From Chimonanthus salicifolius (taxonomy: Eukaryota > Streptophyta > Magnoliopsida > Laurales > Calycanthaceae), in the NCBI GenBank assembly GCA_013350335.1, contig CM023540.1, positions 26,949,175 through 27,013,174 on the forward strand: 64,000 nucleotides of DNA, in the 5' to 3' direction. Under the pieces are notes generated by a model. That model was not told the DNA's origin. It saw only the letters and a list, made by a program, of their open reading frames with translations, and did not search any database. The position numbers and the translations under genes were made by a program. This document shows, piece by piece, positions 22,150 through 35,000 of the stretch (position 1 is the stretch's first letter; each line of letters starts with the position of its first letter).

Positions 22150-23715
22150 ATCCCATATTAGAGGTGAAACTAATCTCTATAGATCTACGAAACCATCTGC
22201 AAAATTTGTGTATTGGATAGACTCAACTTAAACTAACTGCTTTACTCAAGTGATTGATGGTCAAGTGAACTTCAATTAGCTTTTTTTAGGGATAACTTCA
22301 ATCACTTGATATCCAATAAAAAGTGTTTTTACTTGATTAATTTTCTTTTGATTTTAAGATTGCTCACGTTTTATTTCATCTTTTATTAGCGATGCCTTTT
22401 GGTATGTACAAACCCAAATGGTTGAATGGCTATTGAGGAAGAGTGGGCTCCATCCTAGTAAATAAATTTGCCCGTTAGAATTTATAAATTGATCATGCCC
22501 CCCAAAAAAGTAGGTTCATTGGTTCATTCATTTCTGCACCTAAATTTAGGCCTCTTTCAAGTTTCAACCACCAATCCAAAGTATCAAATATGGTGGTGAT
22601 GTTGAAGCCCTTGCCAGCCATTAAAGGACTTAGACCTAGGCTTAGTTGTACTTAAAAACATACAAACATCATAATCTTCATCATTCAAATTAATCTCTTT
22701 CTTATTATTCAGAGAAAGTTTTTTTAGCCCACATCATGAAATCCGAACCTACTCTTTTCTTTTCTTAAACTTTAGATTGAGACATGACATTACACCCACG
22801 AGGGGTGAAGTTCAATATCCTAATTCATAAAAGCTCTCAAATTTAAATTATAGAGAGAAAAAAAAATTTTGAACTTCATGTGACATAAAATTCTTTGCCC
22901 ATTGACCAATTAGCATGGACTCAATAAATAAATAGTTATAAAATTATTAAGTAGAATTGATAAAAAAAAAATTTAATGAATGGCTAGTGTTTTGTTCAAG
23001 AAGACGGAACCCTTATGGAAAAATTACAAAAAATAATAGTCGGACAGGAAAGATGGCGACGTTAGGGGGGGGGGGGGTGGCAGGGGGATTGTTGGACAGC
23101 CGAGTGCTATATTAGTTGTGAAGAGAGAGATCTTGGGACTTATATTGGATTTGAGTCACTCCACTTAGGAGGCTAGTCTTTTGGGTTGGATATCTAGTCC
23201 TAACATATTGTGCATTGGTGGCTTACCAATTGACTTAATAGAAGTCTATTAAGCAGGCTTATATTTAGATATTTAGTGTTATTAAATCATTTTGATTGAA
23301 TTAATCAGTTCATATTTTTTGAGTTTTCTAAAATTTTTACTTATTTAAAATATTTAGTATTATTTTTTACAATTTTTTGAAAATATAGTTTGGTTGATCT
23401 AATTAAAATGATTTCTTTTTTATGAAATACATGCTTAATTACAGATTTTTTCAATGAATATATCACTAATCTGATTGTTGAACTCTCCACGTGAGCGAAT
23501 GAACATTGTTCTTGTAATGATTAAGATAAGAAAAATGTTCAAACTTGACAAATTGAAGGGAATATAACTCAAATTATGGCAAAGTGTTGTAATTGTGTTG
23601 TGAGCCGTGGGTGAAACTACATACTGCCCGAATGGATAACTTGTTGGAATCTATAGGACGAATGTGGAATCTTTAAAATGATAAATTTAAAGTTTTTAAC
23701 ATGTATTTTTAGATT
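22150..23715. other. Intergenic, homopolymer G-run near 23066
   Basis: No gene supported. Contains a run of about 12 G near 23066-23078 and an LTR-like scrap at about 23085-23225 (gctagtcttttgggttgg). Confidence 0.4.
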
Positions 23716-23716
23716 T

Positions 23717-23890
23717 GGAGCCAACTTGAATGATTCTCCATTCAATGGAGTCCGGACCCTCTACAGCTGTAGCCATAGCTTGAATGGTTCTCCATTCAAT
23801 GGAGTATGGACCCTCTACTGCTGGTCTGCTGTAGCCATGGCTTAAATGCTTCTCCCATGGAGTCTGGACCCTCTACTGCTGTAGCCATGG
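23717..23890. repeat. Three tandem ~55-62-bp units
   Basis: Units begin 'acttgaatgattctccattc', 'gcttgaatggttctccattc' and 'gcttaaatgcttctcccatg'. Each ends in a GGACCCTCTAC(T/A)G...CTGTAGCCAT-type phrase. The third is shortened and the second has an 8-bp insert. Confidence 0.75.
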
Positions 23891-24229
23891 AGGATTTGTA
23901 TTGCCCACCCATAGCCGCCGCATGACATGTGGTGGTGAGAAATTGGGTACGAACAAGTGTCCCACATCGGTGAGAGAGAGAAAAATATAACGACAATATT
24001 TCTACCTATCAAGTTAGTCTTTTGGGTTGGAAACTGGAAGCAGGGTATCACATTTTGGTACCTCAAACTAGCATATGTAGACTCAGAGATTCTCTAGCTG
24101 AACGGGATGGTTGACAACGTTCTATCTGTAGAGAGCCTCGTTCGAGGGAGAAATTGTTAGAGTATAAACGAGTTTCCTCACATATTAGCGCACCGTCAAG
24201 CTCCTTGAAGGAAAATAAAAGAATATGGA

Positions 24230-24475
24230 GTGTATCCAGATTCTATAGAGGAGCAGAAACACCTCTCTCCTTTTTCATTAATTTCATGATTCGTGTATAC
24301 GAGTCTCTCCTCTCTTTCCTCTACATTACAGTCCTCCCGAGATGGCTGCAACCTGCGAGAGAGGATGACATGGACAGGAAAGAGAGGAGAGATTTGAATA
24401 CACGAAGCATGAAATCAGTGAAAAAGGAAAGAGGCATTGTTGCTCTTGTATGGAATCCGGATACAATTAATATTT
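24230..24475. repeat. Long imperfect inverted repeat (hairpin), ~100-bp arms
   Basis: The left arm (about 24234-24330) and the reverse complement of the right arm (about 24365-24470) share CTCTCCTTTTTCA-, TTTCATG-TTCGTGTAT- and CTCTCCTCTCTTTCCT-type blocks in order. A ~40-bp loop includes GATGGCTGCAACC. Translating the two strands gives similar peptides (LSFFINFMIRVYESLLSFL and LSFFTDFMLRVFKSLLSFL). It could be a foldback element, an inverted gene fragment or a young small-RNA precursor. Confidence 0.7.
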
Positions 24476-24531
24476 TTTTATTTTTTCCTAAAAATCGGGA
24501 CATGTAACTATTAGAAAAAGAGCTTAATGAT

Positions 24532-24810
24532 GTCAGAAATAGAAACTTCTGTTTTCTTTTTGCGAGGATTTATGTGCAATGTTGTACCCATAGCTCTATT
24601 TGTTTGCAAGTCATCTATGATTTTTACTACCAAAATGTTTGCTCAGCATATCTTCAAAGCCTACCCTAATGTGCATGGCAATTGCCTTAAAATATGTGCT
24701 CTTTCAATGCTGAAGAATCCATTATTCTTAACCATCTTCTTCAGCTCCTCTGCACTTGGGTTGAAGACTGGCAAGTTGAAGGAGTCTACTTGGAATTCCT
24801 CTATTACACC
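24532..24810 (-). pseudogene. SABATH methyltransferase fragment (pseudogene)
   Basis: After a plausible intron end (GTTGCAG/GGT) at 24810, the minus strand reads GVIEEFQVDSFNLPVFNPSA, then EELKKMVKNNGFFSIERAHI and a TAG at 24663-24661. This matches the part of SABATH carboxyl methyltransferases (salicylate, jasmonate, IAA) that reads 'G.IEEEKVDSFN.P.Y.PS..E....VEKEGSF.I..LE'. In another frame VGFEDMLSKHFG continues the family pattern before another stop. The methyl-donor-binding N-terminus and the earlier exons were not found, so this is a truncated, frameshifted relic. The family call is from recognised wording and is fairly firm; the substrate cannot be guessed. Confidence 0.65.
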
Positions 24811-26066
24811 CTGCAACATTCATCAGATCATAAAAATTACTATTTGATATATAAGATCTTAATCAAACCTAATTTTTTGTCCATTCTTGCACAAACGTTG
24901 TGCCTGGAATTCAACCCAAAGTGACAATTCACCCACAAATAAAGGTTTCATGTTTCACTTAATGGCAAAAGAAGCCAATGGACAATTTTTGTCGATTGCA
25001 CGTACAATTTACATGAAATAAAATATTATAGAGATAATTTCAATACCTATTTAAACAAGACTTAGCTACTTATATAAAACATATATTTACAGAGGTTCAA
25101 TCGAGCCTTGCAAAGAAAAAAGCCAACCATTGTAATGTGATTGTCTCTAATCATCTCTTATCAATTAGTCACTATTGTAGCCCCTAACTTGAAGAAATGC
25201 AACTCTTGGTGTAGCATGCATTTTCAAAAGGCTCAACGAAGGCTTTGAAAGGAAATGATCAAACCTGTAATGTGGTCGTCCAGAATTTGTTCATGTATTT
25301 TTTTTCAAACAAAATTCATGTGGTATGATCTTGGGGCATTGGATTGAAACATCAACTTGATATGGCTATTTAACTATTGGATCATCAGTGCTACACGAGA
25401 GAGGAAGAGAGAGATGGTCTATGACCAGTATGTAATAATTTTTTAAAGAATTTATCAACAAAGAGATTGTCAACAAAGTGTGCACAAACAAAAACACAAA
25501 GTAATATATAAAAATAGCAGAATGAAGGACAACGTTATTAATATATATGCTTTGTTATATAAAATGTGTGAAGGTATTGATTAATCAATTAATATGCACT
25601 CGAAATATATTTGGACGAGTACATCTTAAGGATATTCATTTCAAAAAGAGACTTGGCTACTCTAAAAGATATTGATTTTTTCATTTGGCAATTCAATTAT
25701 GTATTGGAGTACGAAGATAAGAAGTTGAGATTCAATTCCATAGTAATGTATAAAGAAAGGAGCAGAAAAGTACTTGCAATCATTGTTATCACTTTGCAAT
25801 ATTTTGATATGGCATTTAAAGTGAGTGACTAACCCATTTACAAAATAAGTAGAAAAAATTAATAAAAATTTATAAATAATTAATAATAAAATTTTATACA
25901 TTTAATTAATATCTTTACGCTCATCTAATCTTACTTAATAGTTTATAAAGCTTATTATCTCGTGAAAGAGACTTCTCGGTGGCTAACACGCACTGCACGT
26001 AAATGATAAACCCTCGAAACTGAAGAGGGCCAAAACCCATACCAGGAGACAAAGGACCAACTGGCC
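24811..26066. other. Intergenic upstream of the hydrolase gene
   Basis: No gene supported. I searched the minus strand here for earlier exons of the SABATH relic and found none. A 73-codon open frame at 25611-25832 has no recognisable motif. Confidence 0.4.
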
Positions 26067-29000
26067 ATGGCTACCCTTCTCTTAATCCAACCAAATCCTG
26101 CTGCTCTATCCTCGCCATTTCCAAGAATGACCAAAAAGCCCCTGGCCATGGTTCTGGACAGGCCTTCCAAAATGCGGGCTCCGTATGAGCTGAAGCAGGG
26201 GCAGTCCCGTCTTTTCCACGAGCTACCCTCTGGTCTGAGCATGGAAGTGATCACCCAGAAGGGAATGAAAAAGAACCCAAATGAGGAAAATTCAAAGAAG
26301 CCTCCTCTGGTTTTCGTTCATGGGAGCTTCCATGCAGCTTGGTGCTGGGCCGAGCACTGGCTTCCCTTCTTCTCTTCCTCCGGATACGATTGCTACGCCG
26401 TTAGCCTTCTGGGTCAGGTGATTCACCTCTCTTCATCTATTCTTTCTATATTGCTCCTCGGAATTTGAATTTTTTATATAAAATTAAAATTTAGTTGCCT
26501 TTTTCAAGTTTGAAGTTTTTTCAGTAGCCAACTGATACATGTAAACCTTCATGGCCATTTTATAGGCTCCAAAGAATGTTAGTATTTTCTTCACTCCAAA
26601 AAAGTTGTGCAAAATGACTAAAGTACTCCTGACGAGAACCTACACACTGCATTGGGTGTTCTTTTTTTCAATTTCCCATGTTTACTATTTCTGAAATAGT
26701 GGCAGCACTGTGTTTATGCAGTAGATAACCTGTCACAATTTAGTATGTCATCGTGTGCTGGTCTTAGGAGAACACTGGGCGTAGGATAGGTGGCCAGGAT
26801 AAAGTGTGTTTGGAAAAGCTGAATCACTTAAAAATTTGGAATTTTCACTTAGGAAAGCTCGAGATTTCAATTTGGGTGTTTGGCATGCTGTAGATTATGG
26901 ACGAATATGTTAAAAAATGGAATATTTTCAACTAATGTGAGTTCTAGTTGTATTTTCGAATGCTATAACAGGATAAGTTTGTGCAGAGAAGTGGAGCTCA
27001 TGGAGCAGACCCTAGTCAGTGGGCCATCAAATGATTGTTCTTGTTGTTCTGTGCATTAGCGAAACTCTTAGATGGTTTCTGGCATTGTGACATTGTCTGC
27101 CAAAACTCAATAGAAATGTGATGAGTGGTCTCATCAAGGTTAACAGATGGATCAAAACCAGTCCACATGGATTGCCATTGGCCCAAAAACCATTTACATC
27201 TTATAATTCACCATTGGACTGAATTTGGTTCAGTTACTTGCACCAAGATAAAAATGTGAAATTATCAATGATGGATATCAATGAGGAGTGGGGATGGTTT
27301 GATTACAGTTGCCAACTTGCCACAGAAAGAAGTTTACATCGAAAATTATGTAAGACCTTTTGTAGTGTCAATACAGAAGAATGGAATGTATGTGAGAGAC
27401 AGAAACCAAGTAATGGTTTTGTGGGGAGGGGAATAATCCCATCGATTATTTTTGTTGCTGTTGTTCTTGTTGCTTCTATCACTATTTTGTTTGTGGTCAA
27501 AAGAAAATTTTGACCAGGACAAATTTAAAGCAACAGATTTCCTTGTTACAGAGTAGGGCTGACATACAGATCTTCTCACTTGTTTTCAGTAACTCTTTCA
27601 GTGCCTATAAACATAAGATGTTGTAGTTATCAAGCTGCATATGTGGCTTGTGTAAGCCACATCATCTAATGTAGCCTATGCATTTGCTGATGGTTAGGAA
27701 AATATCATGCAAAAAAAAGAAGGAAGAATCACATGCTAACAAAAGTATCATTTAACTTCCCTGTTCCTGACCATCAGTTTTAGACATCAAAGCCCAGAAC
27801 ATTTCAATTATGTAATTTTCCTGCTATTTTTCCTTGTCATATGCTCATATGGACCTGCTATGACTCATATAATCATACGTTAGAATCTTGAAGATCATAT
27901 TATTAGTGTAATACCCTGCCCCAAAATGTCCCACATTGCTAGTGGCATTGGAAATTCCCTGGTATATAAGTAATAGCCTTCCTCCTTCTAGCACAAGGCC
28001 TTTTGGGAGCAACAGTGGGTTGGCTCACCAAAGCAAAGTCGTGCGGGTCCGTGTGTAGGCCCTAAAACAGACAATATTGTGCTAGCGGGACGGGTCGTTA
28101 CAAATGGTATTAGAGCATGGTTCAACTCTCTACCTGAAGGTGTGGGCTTGGTTGTTGTGTGTGCAGAGCCGGAGACGGCTCTGGCTTTAAGGGGGGTAGA
28201 TTATAATACCCTGCCCCAAAATGTCCTACATTGCTAGTAGCGTTGGAAATTCCCTAGTATATAAGTAGTAGCCTTCCTCCTTCTAGCACAAGGCCTTTTG
28301 GGAGCAACAGTGGGTTGGCTCGCCAAAGAAAAGCCGTGCGGGTCCATGTGTAGGCCCAAAGCGGACAATATTTTGATAGCGGGACGGGTCGTTACAATTA
28401 GTATGTTTGCTGAATGAGTTTAGATGTTGAAGATAGTATGCATGAAATATTTTTTGAAGATCAAGTGATCATCATCGACATCATCATCAAATCCATATAT
28501 CCAATATCTATCTAAGGTTGGCTTCTTAAGTTGTGTTTTCAGGCCACCCTATCAGAAAGAATATTAACCAATCAAGTATAGCATGCAAAATCCTATCTAG
28601 ACAGCTTAGTGTTTAATGATGTGATCATGTTTATCCCTACCTACGGCTTGGCATATCTGCATGCTGCAGCTTAGGTGTTAATCATATTATCATCAAAAGC
28701 TGTTATGTTTCTTTTTAATGGATAACAAGGTATAATATAGAAGTAATGTAGAATATATACCCAACCTGAAGTTTCTCCTCCTTCAGTTCAACTGGAAAGA
28801 GTACAGATTGACCCACATTTAATGATCTAATGTTTATGTGTTTCACTATCATTGTATCATGAACAAAAAAATTCCCAGTCAGAAAATCTTGGACATGTAG
28901 GCATTGAATTTTGGTTCATAATTTCATATATACTGCAGACTGTTGCCTATTGCCAATTTCAGCTAATGGAAGGCCATAGATTAGCTTGTTATGGTTTTCC

Positions 29001-32000
29001 TTTGACAAAAATTTTCTTTTGTATCATGACCAATATATCTTAGGCTCCATCATAGGAATAACCGGGATTTATTTTTGGTGGATCCCATCTTTTGATTTTC
29101 TCAGTTAACCAAGAAAGCTACTTTTTTGTTGTTGTTATCATGCTCCTTTTTTAAATAGATTAGATGCATTCTCAGGGTGAAAGTGACCTACCTTCTGGGC
29201 CAGCAGCTGGTACTCTTCAGGTATTTTATATATTTTTTTTGAGGCTTGAATTGTATCATTTCTTTAAGTGGAAAATGTTCTTGGTTTTCCCCATAAGTAA
29301 CATTTCCTTGTTATTGCACTTATTTCCATGCCCAACTTCTGCAGTAGACACATGCAAGTGATGTGGCTCACTTCATCCAGACAGAAGTTTCTATACCACC
29401 AGTCTTGCTTGGACATTCATTTGGTGGACTCATTATCCAGTATTATGTGTCAAATATGATGGTTGAATGTCTCTCAACCAAATTATCTGGTTATGGTAGG
29501 TATAGCTCATATTAATTGTTCTTGTTTTGATGCAAGAGGTCAAGTGTCTGTCTGTTGTGCTTATGTACTACCATGTTATTACTGCTTTTCTAATCAATTC
29601 CTCAGTATGATTATATAGACGATTAGCAAACAGCCATGGGATGTATGCACCTCCACCCAGACTTTGTCAGATCTAATTGTGTATGAAGCATGACTGAAAA
29701 TTATCATCAAATGATGATCACCATTTTTTGGTTTACATTAAAAAAATATGGTTAAAATGAGAAACTGTGAGACAAATACTTCACTTTAGACAGGGATTGT
29801 GTTGTGTCTTGCCTGATTACTCAATCTATGTGTTAAATCCATGTTCAATGTCCATCCCATGCTCCAGTATTACCCATGATTTATTTGTTTGATAGGCAAG
29901 TATATAAAACTCAACTGATCTAAGTCAGCAGACATAATGGCTGTCTGAGGTTTAAAATGTGCATCTTGCAAACTATCTGATTTTGATTATGCTCGATCTG
30001 GTACTAGACCATACAGTTTGCATGGTTGGATCAATGAGCATGTATGTTGTGTATAAAGTGACTGTGCATATCTATGGATCACAATACTTTGCCTTAGTAA
30101 GAGGACTTATTTTGTGGTCATGGCATGAAGTCTTCACTAATGTGATAATACTTCTTTTTTTTTTTTGGGGGGGGTGGGGGGGGGGGGGAGAATAATAAAG
30201 GAAGAGTAAAGATACAACAACAGGGGCAAAACCCAAATTTAGAAAGGCTGGAAATCATATCTGCCACAATAAGGGAATTCCCATCCCCATTCCCCTTTTA
30301 GTGAGAGAATCTGCTTCCAAATTAGCTTCCCAAAGGATATGGAGAACTCAATGACCAAACTGATGGCAATGTATAAAATGTCTGTTTTCCATATCTGCAT
30401 CAAGGTGGTACCTTTTTTCCACTTGGTTAGTGAACAAACTCATCATCTTATCCTGCGAGATTGTTTTTCTTGACATTTTCTCATGCTATGCTATTCTTTG
30501 TGCATACTCAGTGGGTTTATCTATCTACTGCAGGAATGGGAGGTTCATACCTAGCGCTTGCAGGAGCTGTGCTTGTATGTTCTGTACCCCCTTCAGGGAA
30601 TAGGTGACCTTGCATTGTACAGATTTATGCATTCTTTTCCGTTCATGTAGCTGGTCTCATCTAACATTTTCGGCATTTCTTTGATTTAGTGGGTTAGTGT
30701 GGAGGTATCTGTTGTCCAAACCTATAGCTGCTTTCAAGGTATTTGTCATCTCTTCTATACTTTGCTCGCTTTTATTAAAAGTATTTGTCATCTTCTATAC
30801 TGTGCATGCTTCTTATTATCCCATGGATGGGTAGAGTGGCAATATCTGTTCAGCTTTGCGCTATTCAATATATATTTAGTTTTTGAGGTATTCTCACGGA
30901 CTTCAGCTGGTTTGCCAAGTTAGCCAGTTATTTTTTTGGAACAAAGTTAGCTAGTTATAGACATGTTGGGTGCTTTGGTCAGTTATCTGAACTGTTGATT
31001 GGAGGGATGATAAATGCTGTAAAAGTATTCCAGATTGGAAGATCCTAACCCTTTGATAGGTGGCCTATGATTGGATGATTAAGAAAAAAAAAGCATATTA
31101 ACAATTTAAAGATCCACATTCAACTAGAAATAGTTGTAGAAGACCAGACATGGATCCAGTGCATAAAGTTGAGAGATTACAAATCAAAGGCACTAGAAGG
31201 AGAGGTCGGCCGCTAAAAAAACTTGGAGGGAAGAGATAAAGGACATGTTAGATTTTAGACTGACCGTTAGTATGGTTTATAATAGGGTCAATTGGAGAAG
31301 GAGAACTTATAAAGCCGACCCTAGATAGATGCGATACTAGCCTTTGATGACGATGATGAAATGATGACATTCAATTGGAAAAAAGGTGAAATTTTAAGTT
31401 GTGATCTTCCAGTTGCAAGAAGATCCTCAATCCAGTGTGATACATCGATTGTCACAAAGCAGGGAAACCCATGTGTATCATGCTACTTGAGAGGCACAAG
31501 ACCCAGTTCCTCATGAATTGAACTCATTCTAGCCATGTAATGCACTCAAGCTTTTTCACAATAGCTATTCAATTATCACATTACTTTAGGTGTTCTGATG
31601 TTTCCTAAACTGAAAGCTCCAGAATCCTGCAGATCTCTAATACGTAATTTTTAAATGTACCATTTAGCTATAACAAATATTAATACTACTTGTATTTATT
31701 TCTTTTGTGGCAATGCAAGCAGTTTTAACATCTTGTTTGATGGCCTTTTTTTATTTAACTTAAAAAATTGTGGACACTCTTTTGACCACCAAATCTATAT
31801 ATTATCTTTTAGTTTTTTCTGTTAATTATTTTTTGGGATTTCAAATGAGGAAATCCTTTTGGTTGTTTTCATACTTGTTATCAGGTGACACTCAGCTTAG
31901 CTGCAAAAGCCTTTGCCACTTCTTTGTCTCTTTGCAAGGAAACATTCTTCTCAGCTGGAATGGAGGACCTTCTAGTTCAACGGTTTGTCCATGAAGGCCT

Positions 32001-35000
32001 CATTTCTTCTGTTGTTTAAGATGAACATTAAAGTTTTGTCATAATATACGGATGTGAATGTATAGTGGTTGGTAAGTATGGACTCCAGTTTTTATTGCCT
32101 GAGTGAGATGTTGACACTTGCCAGTGTTTCCATCGTGATGTATTCTGTTGAATTGTTGGTAAAGTTATATCATGTAATTCATACCATTAGGTGCAAATTT
32201 TTTTTTTTTGGCTGGATCCTAGTTGGGGGGTGCATATGCATTATAACATTTATAACTTATATAATAATTTTTTATTACATTTGTCCTCTTCTCCTTAAAT
32301 CCCAATCAACTACAGTTCCTACTAAATTTTCATAATTACGTTTTCTACATTGAAAAGCTTGAACCTTGAAAAAAATTCTTAGCCTTCTTCCCTCTTCACC
32401 TAATTCTCCCACAAAGCTTGTATCCTCCTCTTCATGGTTTCTGTCAACTCAGCATTCTACCCTGCCAAAGTCCTCATTTTAAAGTTGCTGTTCATAGCTT
32501 TTGAGCTACATTCTTTACCTGCATCTGCTAATTCACAGCAATCTGGAGTTGTTGGTATTATTTCTTTGAATCTGGTTACTTTATTAATAGAGGAGCAAGA
32601 AAACATCCTGCTGTAAAAAGAAGATAAACAACCAGCAAACAGCCAACTACAGTATCACATCCAGAATTCACTCTCTTTATATTGTCTCGCTTCTTAGGTA
32701 CTCGCAGACAACTCACCCTTGGCACTGCAACTAAGTTTTTCATAGGGGATGCCTTAGCAAATCCTTATTCATTTCTTGATACTACCAGGTTGCTTTGCAG
32801 CATCACACTTTCAGTTTGCATCTTAAAAATGACCTTGAATCTTAAGTAAAAGTCTTGTTATAAGGGTGACAATTTGTTTGGGTGACTGCTAGTTTGGCAC
32901 TCACTTGTGTGCTTTAACTGAGATTGAAATTGAACACAAGATGCTTAGAGTTGTATTATATAATCCAGGGAGAGAGAGAGTCCATCAATCACATTTTCAT
33001 TCACACATGATTATGAATGCAACTAAGTGATTTTGGTGGACTCTGGACTAAGTGTTTTGGCTGATTCCATCCAACAATTAATTTGGTTATTACTGAAATT
33101 TATAGTTGCTGGTGGTTTTGCATTAGTAACAATTGTTTTTTTAAACCATGTTGGACAGTAATTGCTTTTATTAGTGTGATCTACCTCACCGTTTTGTTTT
33201 GCTGTAAACATTTAGTTTCTTTCCATGTTGACCTTGGACCTTGTAGGCTAGCATCAAACTTTGAAAATAAGAATACTTGAGAATGCAGTAACTCAAATAT
33301 CAGAGATACTGAGCACCAGTAGAACTGAACTGTATATACTTATTTTGGGGTGCAAAATAATATAAACTCTTCTAAAGAGAGTCACAGGGATGTTACCATG
33401 AGAGGAAATGAAAAGTGTGGTGTTATGGAATGTTGCACCCACTTGAATTGATTTATTACATGTACATGAGAAGTGAGACTTCTATTATTTGGAAAAATTT
33501 GGATACCATAAAATATATGTTGGCAGCTTTGGCACCCAGACACCTCTAGGTGAACGGGGTAGGAGGCTCCCCAGGCATGTCCATGGTGGATTACCTGCAG
33601 AATGGTTCTGGAAGCCAGCACATGGTCCACCACATTTGTGGACCACTTACCTGCTATTTGTTATTTATTAAAAAGGAAAACAGTGAGATGTTCATTGGTG
33701 GAAATATAAAGAAAGAAAATCAAGAAATATCTATCTGAGATGGTTTGTGCACATTCAACGGGCATTGCAGAGAACTGAAATACTATATTCATGGAATTAG
33801 GAGGTGATTAATGAAGACTATAATTATGTGTTCAGAAATTGATGCAGTCCAGGGTCTCACCAAAGACTGCAACTTAAAGAGATCTAGGATTTCTAATACA
33901 AAACCCCTCTTAAAAGAAACCAACACATAGAAATCGATAGAAGTGGATAAAAACACCAACTTCACACTCACTGGCATGAAATTAAGATGTCCAAAGCATA
34001 TAGACTCTAAAACACAAGTTTCTAAGCCTAAGCATATATATGGTGATGGTATGGCTTCGAAAAACCCATTTGAAAGGGCACAAATTTGCTCACAAATCAA
34101 GTCTCTCTTCTTTTCTTTCTCGCTTTTTCATTTATAAATAATTATCTCAATTACAAATAGAAACTAAATTTTTACTAACCACACTTACTAATTACAAAGA
34201 TTCCATAATCCCTATACATTTTAATTTTTTAATGACATAACTTACTAAAAAGAATCCTTCCAAATAATAAACAAAACTAAATTAGACAGAAATAATAATA
34301 AATTTCAACCAAAATAAACCTACTAGAAATTTGGTCATAACTTCTCCAATTAGTATTATAATCGGAAAGGTAGTCCTAGTAGGCGACTGACTTGGTGAAG
34401 GATACATCGAGTCCCAAAACAAGAGCCCTAATCTCCCTAACCAGGTAATCAATCTCCAGGGAAGTCACTTTAGACCCTTTGCCCATTTAATTGCATTTTT
34501 CGAATCCCCTTCAATCACTAGTTTTCCATGCCCGGGAACATGCCCACATGGTCAAAACTCTTCTAATACTGAGAAATTCCACCTTATTTGAATCCCTAAT
34601 CCACATCGACTCTGTGAAACCACGGATGCTTAGCCATTTTGATCCCTAAGAACACCACCTATCCCTCTTGGTCCCGGCTTTCCCCTCGAAGCTCCGTCCA
34701 CATTGAATTTGAAGATCCAGTTTATCCAAATTCATGTATTTGGACATTGTATTTGACTCAAATGTGACCATTATTAAAAGTCCTGATAATAGGCTTAAAT
34801 TATTCTAAATCTAAAAGTAAAACTAATGCTCCTGCATCAGGAATGAAATATTAGATTATGGCTTTAAATAGGAGTATGGATGAGCAAAAATCACAAGGCC
34901 AACCCTAGATAGATGGGGATAAAGGCTTTGATTATGGTGATGACAATGATAATGGAAGCATCAAGGCGTCTTAGTAAGATAGTTTGCCCATCTTGGATAT

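Noticed and set aside
23941..24170. Possible second TRIM starting at 'gtcccacatcggtgag'
   Set aside because: Only LTR-like wording is present. No second LTR, clean primer-binding site or target duplication was found.
33489..33738. Overlapping short frames in hydrolase intron 6
   Set aside because: They are within an intron bounded by well-supported exons and have no recognisable motif.
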